NCBI GenBank assembly: GCA_035524895.1 | Contig: DATLFI010000010.1 | Coordinates: 1-11,761, forward strand | Source: DATLFI01 sp035524895 | Lineage (GTDB): Bacteria > Acidobacteriota > Thermoanaerobaculia > Multivoradales > Multivoraceae | Length of the DNA: 11,761 nt | Direction: 5' to 3' | Shown here: positions 1 to 6,134 of the stretch, piece by piece | How the letters are laid out: every line of letters starts with the position of its first letter | How positions within the stretch are numbered: position 1 is the first letter of the stretch | The notes under the pieces: generated by a model | The model's database searches: none | Told to the model about the DNA's origin: nothing | Seen by the model: the letters and a program-made list of their open reading frames with translations, nothing else | Translations under genes and position numbers: made by a program

Positions 1-1308
1 CTCGAGCACCGGGTCGTTGTACAGGCGCCGGCCGAAGCCGCCGCCCATGCGCGTGAGGTGGAGCGTGACGTCGGTGTCGGCGATGCCGAGCAGCTTCGCG
101 ACCTCGCCACGCGCGCCCTGCGGCGTTTGCGTCGGCGCCCAGAGCTCCAGCTTGCCGTTGGCGAAGTGCGCTGTGCAGTTCTGCGGTTCGAGCGGCGCGT
201 GCGCCAGGAACGGATAGGTGTACTGCGCCTCGACCACCTGGGCGGCAGCCGCGAGCGCGGCGTCGACGTCGCCGTCGGCCCGCGACGAACGATGCGGTGG
301 CTGGGCCGCGAGCGCCTGCGCCTGTTGCGCGAAGCCTTCGCTGCTTTGCGAGGCGGTCGGTCCCTCGTCCCACACCACCTCGAGCTTGCGGCGCGCATGG
401 CTCGCCGCCCACCAGGTGTCGGCGACGATCGCCACTCCGCTCATCAAGCCGAACATCGGCGACTCGCCGCCCTCGACCACGAAGGCGTGGGTCACGCCGG
501 GCGATTGGCGCACGGCGTCGAGGTTGGCGCTCTTGACCTTGCCGCCGAACACCGGGCACTTCTCGAACACCGCGTACTTCATGCCCGGGACCGTGACGTC
601 GATGCCGAACAGCGGCTTGCCGGTGGTGATCGCGAAGTTGTCGACGCCGGGCTTGCGCGTGCCGAGGATCACGAAGTCCTTCGGGTCCTTGAGCTGGAGC
701 GTCGCCGGGTCGGGTGCGTCGAGCGCCGCGGCCGCGGTCGCGAGCTCGCCGTAGGTGGCGCTCTTGCCGCTCGCCTGGTGATGGACGACACCCGCGCGGG
801 TGGTCAGCTCGGTCGCGGGGACGCCCCACTTCTGGGCGGCGGCGGCAATCAGCATCGCGCGCCCTGCCGCGCCCATGCGGCGCATCGGCTCGTAGTGCGT
901 CGGTGTGGCGCGGCTGCCGCCGGCGAACTGCGCCTTGTAGCGGTCGGTGTCGAGTCCCGCCTGCTCGACGCGTACCTGGTCCCAGGAGGCGTCGAGCTCC
1001 TCGGCGACGATCATCGGCAGCATCGTCTTGACCCCTTGGCCGATCTCGGGGTTCTGCGCCACGATCGTCACGAGGTTGTCGGGTGTGATGCGGATGAAGG
1101 CGTTGAGTGTCGACTCGGCGTCGACCGCCGCGTGCGCCGCGTTGCCGCCGCGCAGGAAGCGGCCGCCGAGCAGCAGGCCGCCGCCGGCGAGCGCTGTGAC
1201 ACTGAGGAAGTGGCGGCGGCTGAGGGCACCGGTGCCGCGACGGGTCGCGCCGGTGGTCTCGGTCTCGGTGGTGGGAGGAGCGTTGCGCAGGCTATCGGTA
1301 TGGCTCAT
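1..1308 (-). CDS. Molybdopterin-binding subunit of xanthine dehydrogenase family (isoquinoline 1-oxidoreductase beta-type), C-terminus cut by window edge
   Basis: The large molybdenum-cofactor subunit of a two-component molybdenum hydroxylase, which hydroxylates N-heterocycles or oxidises aldehydes with water as the oxygen donor. Reading the minus strand from ATG 1308 gives 436 open codons to the edge. The family is usually about 700-780 residues, so the C-terminal part is missing. A twin-arginine export signal is visible: SRRHFL at residues 30-35 followed by a Gly/Leu-rich hydrophobic stretch (about 37-49), which predicts periplasmic location. Family motifs include the EIGQGVKTMLPMIVAEELD region near residue 87, EPQNCTA around 379 and the cofactor-binding GGGFGRR at 422-428. 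The start has a strong ribosome site (GAGGAGG) that overlaps the stop of the 2Fe-2S subunit gene 10 bp upstream, so the two are translationally linked. Family assignment is firm. The substrate cannot be deduced, and the catalytic Glu near the C-terminus lies outside the window. Confidence 0.93.
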   Translation of the reverse strand, partial: MSHTDSLRNAPPTTETETTGATRRGTGALSRRHFLSVTALAGGGLLLGGRFLRGGNAAHAAVDAESTLNAFIRITPDNLVTIVAQNPEIGQGVKTMLPMIVAEELDASWDQVRVEQAGLDTDRYKAQFAGGSRATPTHYEPMRRMGAAGRAMLIAAAAQKWGVPATELTTRAGVVHHQASGKSATYGELATAAAALDAPDPATLQLKDPKDFVILGTRKPGVDNFAITTGKPLFGIDVTVPGMKYAVFEKCPVFGGKVKSANLDAVRQSPGVTHAFVVEGGESPMFGLMSGVAIVADTWWAASHARRKLEVVWDEGPTASQSSEGFAQQAQALAAQPPHRSSRADGDVDAALAAAAQVVEAQYTYPFLAHAPLEPQNCTAHFANGKLELWAPTQTPQGARGEVAKLLGIADTDVTLHLTRMGGGFGRRLYNDPVLE

Positions 1309-1318
1309 GGCTTCCTCC

Positions 1319-1834
1319 TCAGCGCTCGACGCCGGCGGCACCCGCCGACCCGCTGGACGTGGTGGCGGTGGGAGCCGCGCCGTGCAGCTCGGCCGCGCGA
1401 TGCACCGCCTGGCGGATCCGGGTGTAGGTGCCGCATCGACACAGGTTGCGCGACAGCGCGCGGTCGATCTGGGTGTCGCTCGGCGCCGGGTTCTCGGCGA
1501 GCAGCGCGGACACCGCCATGATCTGTCCGGCCTGGCAGTAGCCGCACTGTGGCACGTCGATCTCGCGCCACGCGACCTGCACCGGGTGGTTGCCGTCGGG
1601 GGAGAGCCCCTCGATGCTGGTGATCTCCGCACCCTCGATCTCCGAGATCGGCAGGCGGCAGCTCGGTCGGGCGGAGCCGTTGACGTGCACCGTGCAGGCG
1701 CCGCAGAACGTGCCGCCGCATCCGAACTTGGTGCCCTTCAGGTCGAGCACGTCGCGGAGCACCCACAAGACCGGCATGTCCGGGGGCACGTCGACGGTGG
1801 TGGGCTTGCCGTTGAGTCGGAAGCTGATCGCCAT
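1319..1834 (-). CDS. 2Fe-2S iron-sulfur subunit of molybdenum hydroxylase (isoquinoline 1-oxidoreductase alpha-type)
   Basis: The small electron-transfer subunit (171 residues) partnering the molybdopterin subunit downstream. An N-terminal plant-ferredoxin-like domain carries Cys39, Cys44, Cys47 and Cys59 (GCGGTFCGAC...C). The C-terminal all-helical domain carries the second cluster ligands Cys97/Cys100 (QCGYCQAG) and Cys132/Cys134 (CRCGTY). All eight cluster ligands are present and the length is normal for the family. It carries electrons from the Mo centre to an external acceptor. There is no FAD subunit in view, which is typical of the IorAB type where a cytochrome or other carrier takes the electrons. 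An upstream in-frame ATG at 1897 would add 21 residues unlike the family. ATG 1834 is preferred because the protein then starts MAISFRLNGK and has GGAGA about 8 bp upstream. The small subunit has no signal sequence and is expected to travel folded with its Tat-bearing partner. Confidence 0.94.
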   Translation of the reverse strand: MAISFRLNGKPTTVDVPPDMPVLWVLRDVLDLKGTKFGCGGTFCGACTVHVNGSARPSCRLPISEIEGAEITSIEGLSPDGNHPVQVAWREIDVPQCGYCQAGQIMAVSALLAENPAPSDTQIDRALSRNLCRCGTYTRIRQAVHRAAELHGAAPTATTSSGSAGAAGVER

Positions 1835-1897
1835 GGCGGGTCTCCGGTGGTGGCGGGGCGGAGCGTGGGAGGAGATGCATGAGTGTAGCAAGCGCAC

Positions 1898-1931
1898 CTA
1901 GCAGCCCGTGGTGGAACCCCCGTGGGCTGCG
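1898..1931 (+). repeat. Left inverted terminal repeat of the MITE-like element
   Basis: This 34-bp arm pairs with 2200-2234. The outermost 16 bases are identical in the two arms when read inward. Mismatches fall at arm positions 17 and 23, and one base is absent from the left arm after position 27. Confidence 0.75.
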
Positions 1932-2099
1932 TTGGGAGCGCCGTGGGGCCGTATGCTCATGCGGTGCGCGGGGAAGGCCCTTCGCCTGCAGCGGCTCTAC
2001 CGGCGGCTCGGCGTTGGCGCGGGAGCGGTGGCGATGCTGGGTCCATCGCTGAGCGAGCGCAACACCGCAGACGGCCCCACGCCGCCCCAACCGCTTGGG

Positions 2100-2200
2100 G
2101 CGCGGGGATTTGCGGCCGCTGGCTGCGTTGGGCCTCCTGCACGATGGCACCGCATCGCGTTCGTCGGCCACGCCTTGCCAGCGGCCGCAGATCCCCGCGC
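2100..2200. repeat. Internal inverted repeat (24-bp arms, one mismatch)
   Basis: Arm 2100-2123 (core TTGCGGCCGCTGGC) and arm 2177-2200 (core GCCAGCGGCCGCAG) are complementary at 23 of 24 positions around a 53-base loop. The left arm overlaps a perfect 8-bp hairpin, CGCCCCAA / TTGGGGCG with a 4-base CCGC loop, at 2083-2102. In RNA or single-stranded DNA these would be alternative folds. No run of T follows, so neither looks like an intrinsic terminator. Confidence 0.75.
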
Positions 2201-2234
2201 GCAGCCTCACGCGGGTTTCACCACGGGCTGCTAG
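2200..2234 (-). repeat. Right inverted terminal repeat of the MITE-like element
   Basis: This 35-bp arm is complementary to 1898-1931 and ends ...CCACGGGCTGCTAG on the plus strand. Its inner edge abuts a second, internal inverted repeat (2177-2200), so the right end can form two competing structures. Confidence 0.75.
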
Positions 2235-2287
2235 CAAGGCGGGGACCGGGCCGGCGCTCATCGAGGTCGAACGCCGTGCTGTAGGCA

Positions 2288-2322
2288 TTGACCGTCACGT
2301 CCTGGTGTCATACTGTATGACA
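2288..2322 (+). promoter_or_regulatory. Candidate promoter of the toxin-antitoxin operon
   Basis: TTGACC at 2288-2293 matches a sigma-70 -35 box at 5 of 6 bases. A -10-like CATACT (2309-2314, 4 of 6) follows at 15 bp, slightly short spacing; the hexamer at 17 bp (TACTGT) is a poorer match. The -10 candidates lie inside the palindrome at 2306-2322, which is where an autorepressing antitoxin would need to bind. The boxes are weak in isolation. The arrangement with the palindrome is the main support. Confidence 0.4.
2306..2322. promoter_or_regulatory. Perfect 17-bp palindrome (8+1+8), candidate antitoxin operator
   Basis: TGTCATACTGTATGACA reads as an exact inverted repeat of 8 bases around a central T. 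It contains the ATG (2317-2319) proposed as the antitoxin start. Ribbon-helix-helix antitoxins usually repress their own operon by binding short palindromes at the promoter, so this is the natural operator candidate. It is AT-rich relative to the surrounding GC-rich DNA, which makes chance occurrence less likely. Confidence 0.65.
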
Positions 2323-2622
2323 GTGCGAGCAGCAGGCAGCGGCAAGCCTGGCAAGCCTGGCAAGGCTGGGGAGAAGACCTCTGCCATCTTGAGCATCCGG
2401 ATCGGGGACCAGCTGACGCGTTCGCTCGCGCGTGAGGCGCGGCGGCGTGGCAAGACCAAGAGCGAGGTCGCACGGGAGATCCTGGCCGCTGGTCTCGGCG
2501 GGACCGGCTCGGACCTCGCACAGGAGGCACGCCGACAGTCCCAGCTCGTCAGCGGGCGTCCCTCCGGGCGGGAGATCCTGGAGTTCCTGGACGAAGTCGC
2601 CGACACCCGAGGGTGGGCTTGA
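2317..2622 (+). CDS. Ribbon-helix-helix (CopG/MetJ-like) antitoxin
   Basis: A 101-residue protein that should bind DNA as a dimer and neutralise the toxin encoded next. After a Gly/Lys/Pro-rich N-terminal segment (about residues 5-20), a beta strand (SAILSIRIGDQL) is followed by two helices (TRSLAREARRRG and KTKSEVAREILAAGL). This is the ribbon-helix-helix layout. The C-terminal tail (SGREILEFLDEVADTRGWA) is the likely toxin-binding part. The start is uncertain: ATG 2317 lies in the palindrome and lacks a Shine-Dalgarno sequence. In-frame GTG codons at 2305 and 2323 are alternatives, and if transcription begins just after the -10-like box the message may be leaderless. The gene overlaps the toxin start, as is usual for type II toxin-antitoxin pairs. 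Class is well supported by fold pattern plus neighbour; exact family is not certain. Confidence 0.8.
   Translation: MTVRAAGSGKPGKPGKAGEKTSAILSIRIGDQLTRSLAREARRRGKTKSEVAREILAAGLGGTGSDLAQEARRQSQLVSGRPSGREILEFLDEVADTRGWA
2341..2367 (+). repeat. Three tandem 9-bp repeats in the antitoxin N-terminus
   Basis: GGCAAGCCT occurs twice in succession, followed by GGCAAGGCT. They encode Gly-Lys-Pro, Gly-Lys-Pro, Gly-Lys-Ala in an apparently disordered basic leader ahead of the DNA-binding domain. Slippage could change the copy number without a frameshift. Confidence 0.85.
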
Positions 2623-2948
2623 CCCGGGGCGCGATCGTTGTGGTTGCCGCCAGGGGTGCCTACGCGGGCAAGCCTCGTCCCGCGCTCGTCGTGCAGTCCG
2701 ATTTGTTCAACGCCACGCACGAGAGCATCACGATCTGTCCGATCACGTCGGACTGCGTCGACGCCGCGCTGTTCCGAGTGCCCCTGCCACCAGGCGCCCG
2801 CACCGGCCTGCGCGCTCCTTCGCAGCTCATGGTCGACAAGATCGCCAGCGTTCCCCAGTCCGCCATCGGGCCAGAGATCGGTCGTTGCGACGACGGCGAG
2901 GTGCAGGCCGCGGAGGACGCGCTGCGCCTTTGGCTCGGTATCGGTTGA
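2619..2948 (+). CDS. Type II toxin-antitoxin system toxin, PemK/MazF family (probable mRNA endoribonuclease)
   Basis: A 109-residue toxin of the PemK/MazF fold, a family of sequence-specific mRNA interferases. Family features in order: N-terminal TRGAIVVVA, the GKPRPALVVQSDLFN strand-loop, SITICPITSD, the FRVPL strand, then GLRAPSQLMVDKIASVP and SAIGPEIG near the C-terminus. These match the conserved MazF core, including the Arg-Pro-Ala and the Asp-Lys segment. TTG 2619 is chosen because it overlaps the antitoxin stop (TTGA), follows a GAGGGT ribosome-site-like stretch, and gives the expected MTRG beginning. GTG 2613 (MGLTRG) is possible and would add two residues. Full length, no disruption. 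Sixteen bases separate it from the DUF488 gene. Confidence 0.93.
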   Translation: MTRGAIVVVAARGAYAGKPRPALVVQSDLFNATHESITICPITSDCVDAALFRVPLPPGARTGLRAPSQLMVDKIASVPQSAIGPEIGRCDDGEVQAAEDALRLWLGIG

Positions 2949-2964
2949 TAGGAGAGGGTGCGAA

Positions 2965-3342
2965 GTGCTGCGCATCGTTCGACTCGGCAGCTCGCGCGTC
3001 CGCGGTGAGGGCCTGCGCATCGGCGCGGTGCGCTTCCCGCCCCGCGGCGTGCCGAAGGGCGATGTCGCGAAGCGCGACATCTACGACCTGTGGTTCCCGC
3101 TGCTCGCGCCGAGCGCCGAGCTGATCGCGGGCTTCCGGGCGGGTGACATCACCGAGGCACAGTTCTTCCGGCGATACCGCGCCGAGATGAAGGAACGCGC
3201 CTCGGCGCAGGCGCTCGAGCTGCTCGCCGCGCTATCGCGCCAGACCAACCTCTCGATCGGTTGCTATTGCGAAGACGAGGCGCACTGTCACCGCCACGTC
3301 TTGCGCGAGCTCCTCACACGACTGGAGGCCGACGTCCGATGA
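2965..3342 (+). CDS. DUF488 family protein
   Basis: A 125-residue protein of the DUF488 (YeaO-like) family, whose biochemical role is unknown. The diagnostic C-terminal motif is present: CYCEDEAHCHRHVLREL at residues 100-116, with Cys100, Cys102, Cys108 and His109 in positions that could bind a metal. An N-terminal segment (VRFPPRGVPKGD...) and a mid-section (DLWFPLLAPSAELI) fit the family layout. GTG 2965 is chosen as start because GGAGAGG lies 7 bases upstream. It starts 16 bp after the toxin stop and its stop overlaps the next gene by 4 bp (ATGA), so it is probably co-transcribed with both. DUF488 genes are not standard parts of type II toxin-antitoxin systems, so this neighbourhood may be coincidental. 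Confidence 0.87.
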   Translation: MLRIVRLGSSRVRGEGLRIGAVRFPPRGVPKGDVAKRDIYDLWFPLLAPSAELIAGFRAGDITEAQFFRRYRAEMKERASAQALELLAALSRQTNLSIGCYCEDEAHCHRHVLRELLTRLEADVR

Positions 3343-4166
3343 GCCGTCTCACCGACAAGACCACGCTGGTTACGGGCGCGGGCCGCGGCATAGGCGCTGC
3401 CATCGCGCGTCGCTTCGCCGAGGAAGGCGCGAAGGTCGTGGTCACCGACCTGGACCAGGCCGTCGCCGAGCAGGTGGCCGACGAGGTCGGAGGGATCGCC
3501 TTGCGCTGCGACGTCACCGACCCTGTCGAGGTCGCTGCGGTGTTCGAGAAGGTGGCCGGATTGCTGGGGCGCCTCGACGTGCTGGTCAACAACGCCGGCA
3601 TCGGTGGGATGGAGGGGCGGAGCGAGGAAGAGATGCGGGCGCGGCGCGCGCGGATTCTCGCCCGGGCCGAGGAGATCGCGACCGGCGGCCCGGTGACCCA
3701 GCACGACGACTCGACGCTCGAGCTCAGCGACGACGAGTGGCGGCGCATGCTCGCCGTGCACCTCGACGGGACGTTCTTCTGTTGCCGCGAGGCGCTGCGC
3801 ATGATGCGCGACCAGGGCAGCGGCTCGATCGTCAATCTCGGCTCGATCATGGGCACCGCGGGCGGCGGCGGCGCGGCGCATTACTGCGCGGCCAAGGCGG
3901 GCGTGCTCGGTCTCACCCGAGCGTTGGCGCGCGAGGTGGTGACGCGCGGCATCCGCGTCAACGCCATCGCGCCGGGCTGGATCGCGACCGAGATGACCGC
4001 GCCGCTCGGCGAGGTGCGCGCCCTGCTCGAGGCACAGACTCCGATGGGCCGCTTTGGCGACGTCGACGACGTCGCCTGGGCCGCGGTCTACCTCGCGAGC
4101 GAGGAGGCGAAGTTCGTCACCGGCCAGGTGCTGTCGCCGAACGGTGGCTGGCACATGAGCCAGTGA
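3339..4166 (+). CDS. SDR family NAD(P)-dependent oxidoreductase
   Basis: A 275-residue classical short-chain dehydrogenase/reductase, catalysing reversible alcohol-ketone oxidoreduction. The Rossmann glycine motif TGAGRGIG is at residues 12-19, an Asp (D37) at the end of the second strand favours NAD(H), CDV at 57-59 contacts the adenine, NNAG is at 84-87, and the catalytic Ser169, Tyr182 and Lys186 are present (SIMG...YCAAK). RVNAIAPGWI and the terminal GQVLSPNGGW are typical. Two features stand out: the position usually held by the catalytic-tetrad Asn is His141 (VHLDGTF), a variation seen in other SDRs, and a charged insert of roughly 30 residues lies between NNAG and that helix (about 92-125). 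The ATG overlaps the upstream stop (ATGA). The substrate is unknown; FabG-like or alcohol dehydrogenase roles are both possible. Confidence 0.93.
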   Translation: MSRLTDKTTLVTGAGRGIGAAIARRFAEEGAKVVVTDLDQAVAEQVADEVGGIALRCDVTDPVEVAAVFEKVAGLLGRLDVLVNNAGIGGMEGRSEEEMRARRARILARAEEIATGGPVTQHDDSTLELSDDEWRRMLAVHLDGTFFCCREALRMMRDQGSGSIVNLGSIMGTAGGGGAAHYCAAKAGVLGLTRALAREVVTRGIRVNAIAPGWIATEMTAPLGEVRALLEAQTPMGRFGDVDDVAWAAVYLASEEAKFVTGQVLSPNGGWHMSQ

Positions 4167-4268
4167 CGGTTGCTCTGTGAGCCGCTCTCGCCGCTGGATT
4201 CAGTTCTCGACCTGGGACCAGGCGCCGCTGTCTCCGCTTTCGAAGCCGTCCTCGAGGCTCTCGCCGAC

Positions 4269-6134
4269 ATGTCGCCGCGCTGGCTCGAGAGAGCCGGCGG
4301 AGTAGTCTTTCGTCTGCCCATGCTCTCCAGCCTCCGCGCCCGACCCGAGTACCAGTTCTTCGGCATCCTGCCGCGCGCCGATCGCCTGCTGGCGGTCGGC
4401 TGGTGGGCGGTGCTGGTCCTGCGCGGCCTGCTACCCGCGCTGTTCGCGATCGCGATGGGTGTGCTGGTCGGTGCCGTCGGCCGCGGCGACCCGCTCGGCG
4501 GGCCGCTCGCGCTCGCCGGCGTCGCGTTCGTGCTGCTCCAGGTGCTGACGCCGATCCACACCGCGCTCGGCTACAACCTCGGCAGCCGCACCGCAGCGTG
4601 GCTCTACGACGACCTGACGCGGACCTGCGTGGCCCAGCCCGGCATGGGGCACCTCGAGGACGAGCGCCTCACGACAGACTTGTCGATGGCGCGCGACTTC
4701 GACCTCGGCATCACGGGTCCGCCGCTCTTCATATCGATGGACTTCATCGCCTCGGGTCTCGCGCTCCTGATCGGCGGGCTGGCCTCGGCGGCCGTGCTTG
4801 CTGCATGGTCGTGGTGGCCACCGCTGGTGCTCGTCGCAGCATGGGCCGCGACCCACTGGCTGCTGCGCGAGAGCGGCGTGTGGAAGGACCGCAACACCGA
4901 GCCGGTGCGCGCGGCGCAGCGTCACGCCGACTACGCGTACCGCCTCGCGGTCGATCCTCCCGCGGCCAAGGAGGTCCGCCTGTTCGGTCTCGCCGGCTGG
5001 GTGATCGACCGCTTCCAGGCGCATCGCCGCCGGCTGCACCAGCTCCAGTTCGAAGCGACGCGACTCCGCGAGCGGCCGGTGCTGTGGAGCCTGTTGCTGG
5101 TGCTCGGCGCGAACGTCGCGGTTTTCTGGGCGCTGGCCTCGGACGCCAGCGCGGGGGTGCTCGAGTTGGGACGGCTCGCGACCTTCGCCAGCGCCGCGGT
5201 GGGTACCAGCGCTGTTGCGTTCGGTGGCCTGTCGTGGGCCCTCGATGGCGCCGCCGCGCCGGTCGCCGCCGTGCTGCGCCTGCGGCAGTCGATGCCAATA
5301 GCGGGAGCGCTCGCACGGGGGGCCCGGAGCACGGCGTCTCTGCCGGCGCGCGAGATCCGCTTCCGCGATGTGCGCTTCGGCTATCCCACCAGCAGCGAGC
5401 CCGTGCTCGACGGCTTCGACCTCACCATCCCGGCGGGCTCGTCGCTTGCGATCGTGGGGCAGAACGGAGCGGGCAAGACCACGCTCGCGAAGCTGCTATG
5501 CCGGCTGTACGACCCGCAGGAGGGCGCTGTCGAGATCGACGGCGTCGACCTGCGCGAGCTCGACCTCGATGCCTGGCGCGCGCGCGTCGCGGCGGTGTTC
5601 CAGGACTTCGTGCGCTTCCACCTGCCGCTGCGCGACAACATCGCGCCGGGCGGCGCGCCCGACGCGACGATCGAGGCGGCGCTCGCGGACGCCGGCGCAT
5701 CGGGTCTCGCCAGCCTCGACACGATCCTGGCAAAGGGCTATCCGGGCGGCAGCGAGCTCTCCGGAGGCCAGTGGCAGCGCGTCGCGCTCGCCCGAGCGCT
5801 GTGCTGCGTTCGGCTCGGCGCCGGTGTGGTGCTGCTCGACGAGCCGACGGCGCAGCTCGACGTACGCGGCGAGGCGGAGATCTTCGAGCGGCTGCTCGCC
5901 GCCACGCGCCACGCGACGACGATCCTGATCTCGCATCGCTTCTCGACCGTGCGCCAAGCCGATCGCATCTGCGTGCTCGAGCATGGACGCGTCATCGAGC
6001 TGGGCACTCACGACGAGCTGATGGCGTTGCGCGGTCGCTACTGCACGATGTTCGAGCTGCAGGCGTCGCGGTTCACGGCGGGCGTGCCCGTAGAGGGCGA
6101 CCCCGTGGAAGGAGCGCTCGATGCCCTCGACTGA
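4269..6134 (+). CDS. ABC transporter, fused permease and ATP-binding protein (exporter half A)
   Basis: A half-size type IV ABC exporter of 621 residues. Hydrophobic segments near 39-68, 76-95, 158-195, 271-290 and 303-325 form the membrane domain. A cytoplasmic motif PAAKEVRLFGL sits between them and recurs in the partner protein. The nucleotide-binding domain is complete and canonical: Walker A GQNGAGKTT with Lys403, Q-loop FQDFVRF, signature LSGGQ at 497-501, Walker B VVLLDE with Glu525, and switch His556. The start is uncertain. TTG 4170, only 3 bp after the SDR stop, would extend it by 33 residues, but that extension uses A/T-ending codons much more than the rest of the gene, so ATG 4269 is preferred. 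No clear ribosome site was seen at either. It overlaps the next ABC gene by 14 bp. Substrate unknown; peptide or lipid export are both seen in relatives. Confidence 0.92.
   Translation: MSPRWLERAGGVVFRLPMLSSLRARPEYQFFGILPRADRLLAVGWWAVLVLRGLLPALFAIAMGVLVGAVGRGDPLGGPLALAGVAFVLLQVLTPIHTALGYNLGSRTAAWLYDDLTRTCVAQPGMGHLEDERLTTDLSMARDFDLGITGPPLFISMDFIASGLALLIGGLASAAVLAAWSWWPPLVLVAAWAATHWLLRESGVWKDRNTEPVRAAQRHADYAYRLAVDPPAAKEVRLFGLAGWVIDRFQAHRRRLHQLQFEATRLRERPVLWSLLLVLGANVAVFWALASDASAGVLELGRLATFASAAVGTSAVAFGGLSWALDGAAAPVAAVLRLRQSMPIAGALARGARSTASLPAREIRFRDVRFGYPTSSEPVLDGFDLTIPAGSSLAIVGQNGAGKTTLAKLLCRLYDPQEGAVEIDGVDLRELDLDAWRARVAAVFQDFVRFHLPLRDNIAPGGAPDATIEAALADAGASGLASLDTILAKGYPGGSELSGGQWQRVALARALCCVRLGAGVVLLDEPTAQLDVRGEAEIFERLLAATRHATTILISHRFSTVRQADRICVLEHGRVIELGTHDELMALRGRYCTMFELQASRFTAGVPVEGDPVEGALDALD

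Larger units (their letters stand above)
1898..2234. mobile_element. MITE-like non-coding element with CTAG-flanked inverted terminal repeats
   Basis: The left end (1898-1931) and the reverse complement of the right end (2200-2234) match at 32 positions, with two mismatches and one single-base gap. Both ends begin CTAGCAGCCCGTGGTG when read inward. CTAG is itself palindromic, so it may be part of the repeat or a 4-bp target-site duplication flanking an element whose true ends are CAGCCCGTGGTG. No convincing gene lies inside: the open frames there are low-complexity Pro/Arg/Ala translations. A 12-bp direct repeat, GGCTGCGTTGGG, occurs at 1925-1936 and 2121-2132. Size, terminal repeats and lack of coding capacity fit a non-autonomous transposable element. 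A large structured intergenic repeat (BIME-like) is the alternative. The parent transposase family is not identified here. Confidence 0.6.

Noticed and set aside
58..1521. A 487-codon open frame on the plus strand across the left end
   Set aside because: It is the antisense of the two molybdenum hydroxylase subunit genes. Its translation is Arg/Ala/Gly-rich with no recognisable motif, as expected of shadow frames in GC-rich DNA, whereas the minus strand carries clear cofactor motifs.
2083..2102. Hairpin CGCCCCAA/TTGGGGCG considered as an intrinsic terminator
   Set aside because: No U-run follows it in either direction and it lies within the larger inverted-repeat element, so it is described as part of that structure.
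1908..2288. Open frames of 100-120 codons on both strands within and beside the inverted-repeat element
   Set aside because: They overlap one another, are Pro/Arg/Ala-rich, have no ribosome site or family motif, and coincide with the inverted repeats, so they are not credible genes.
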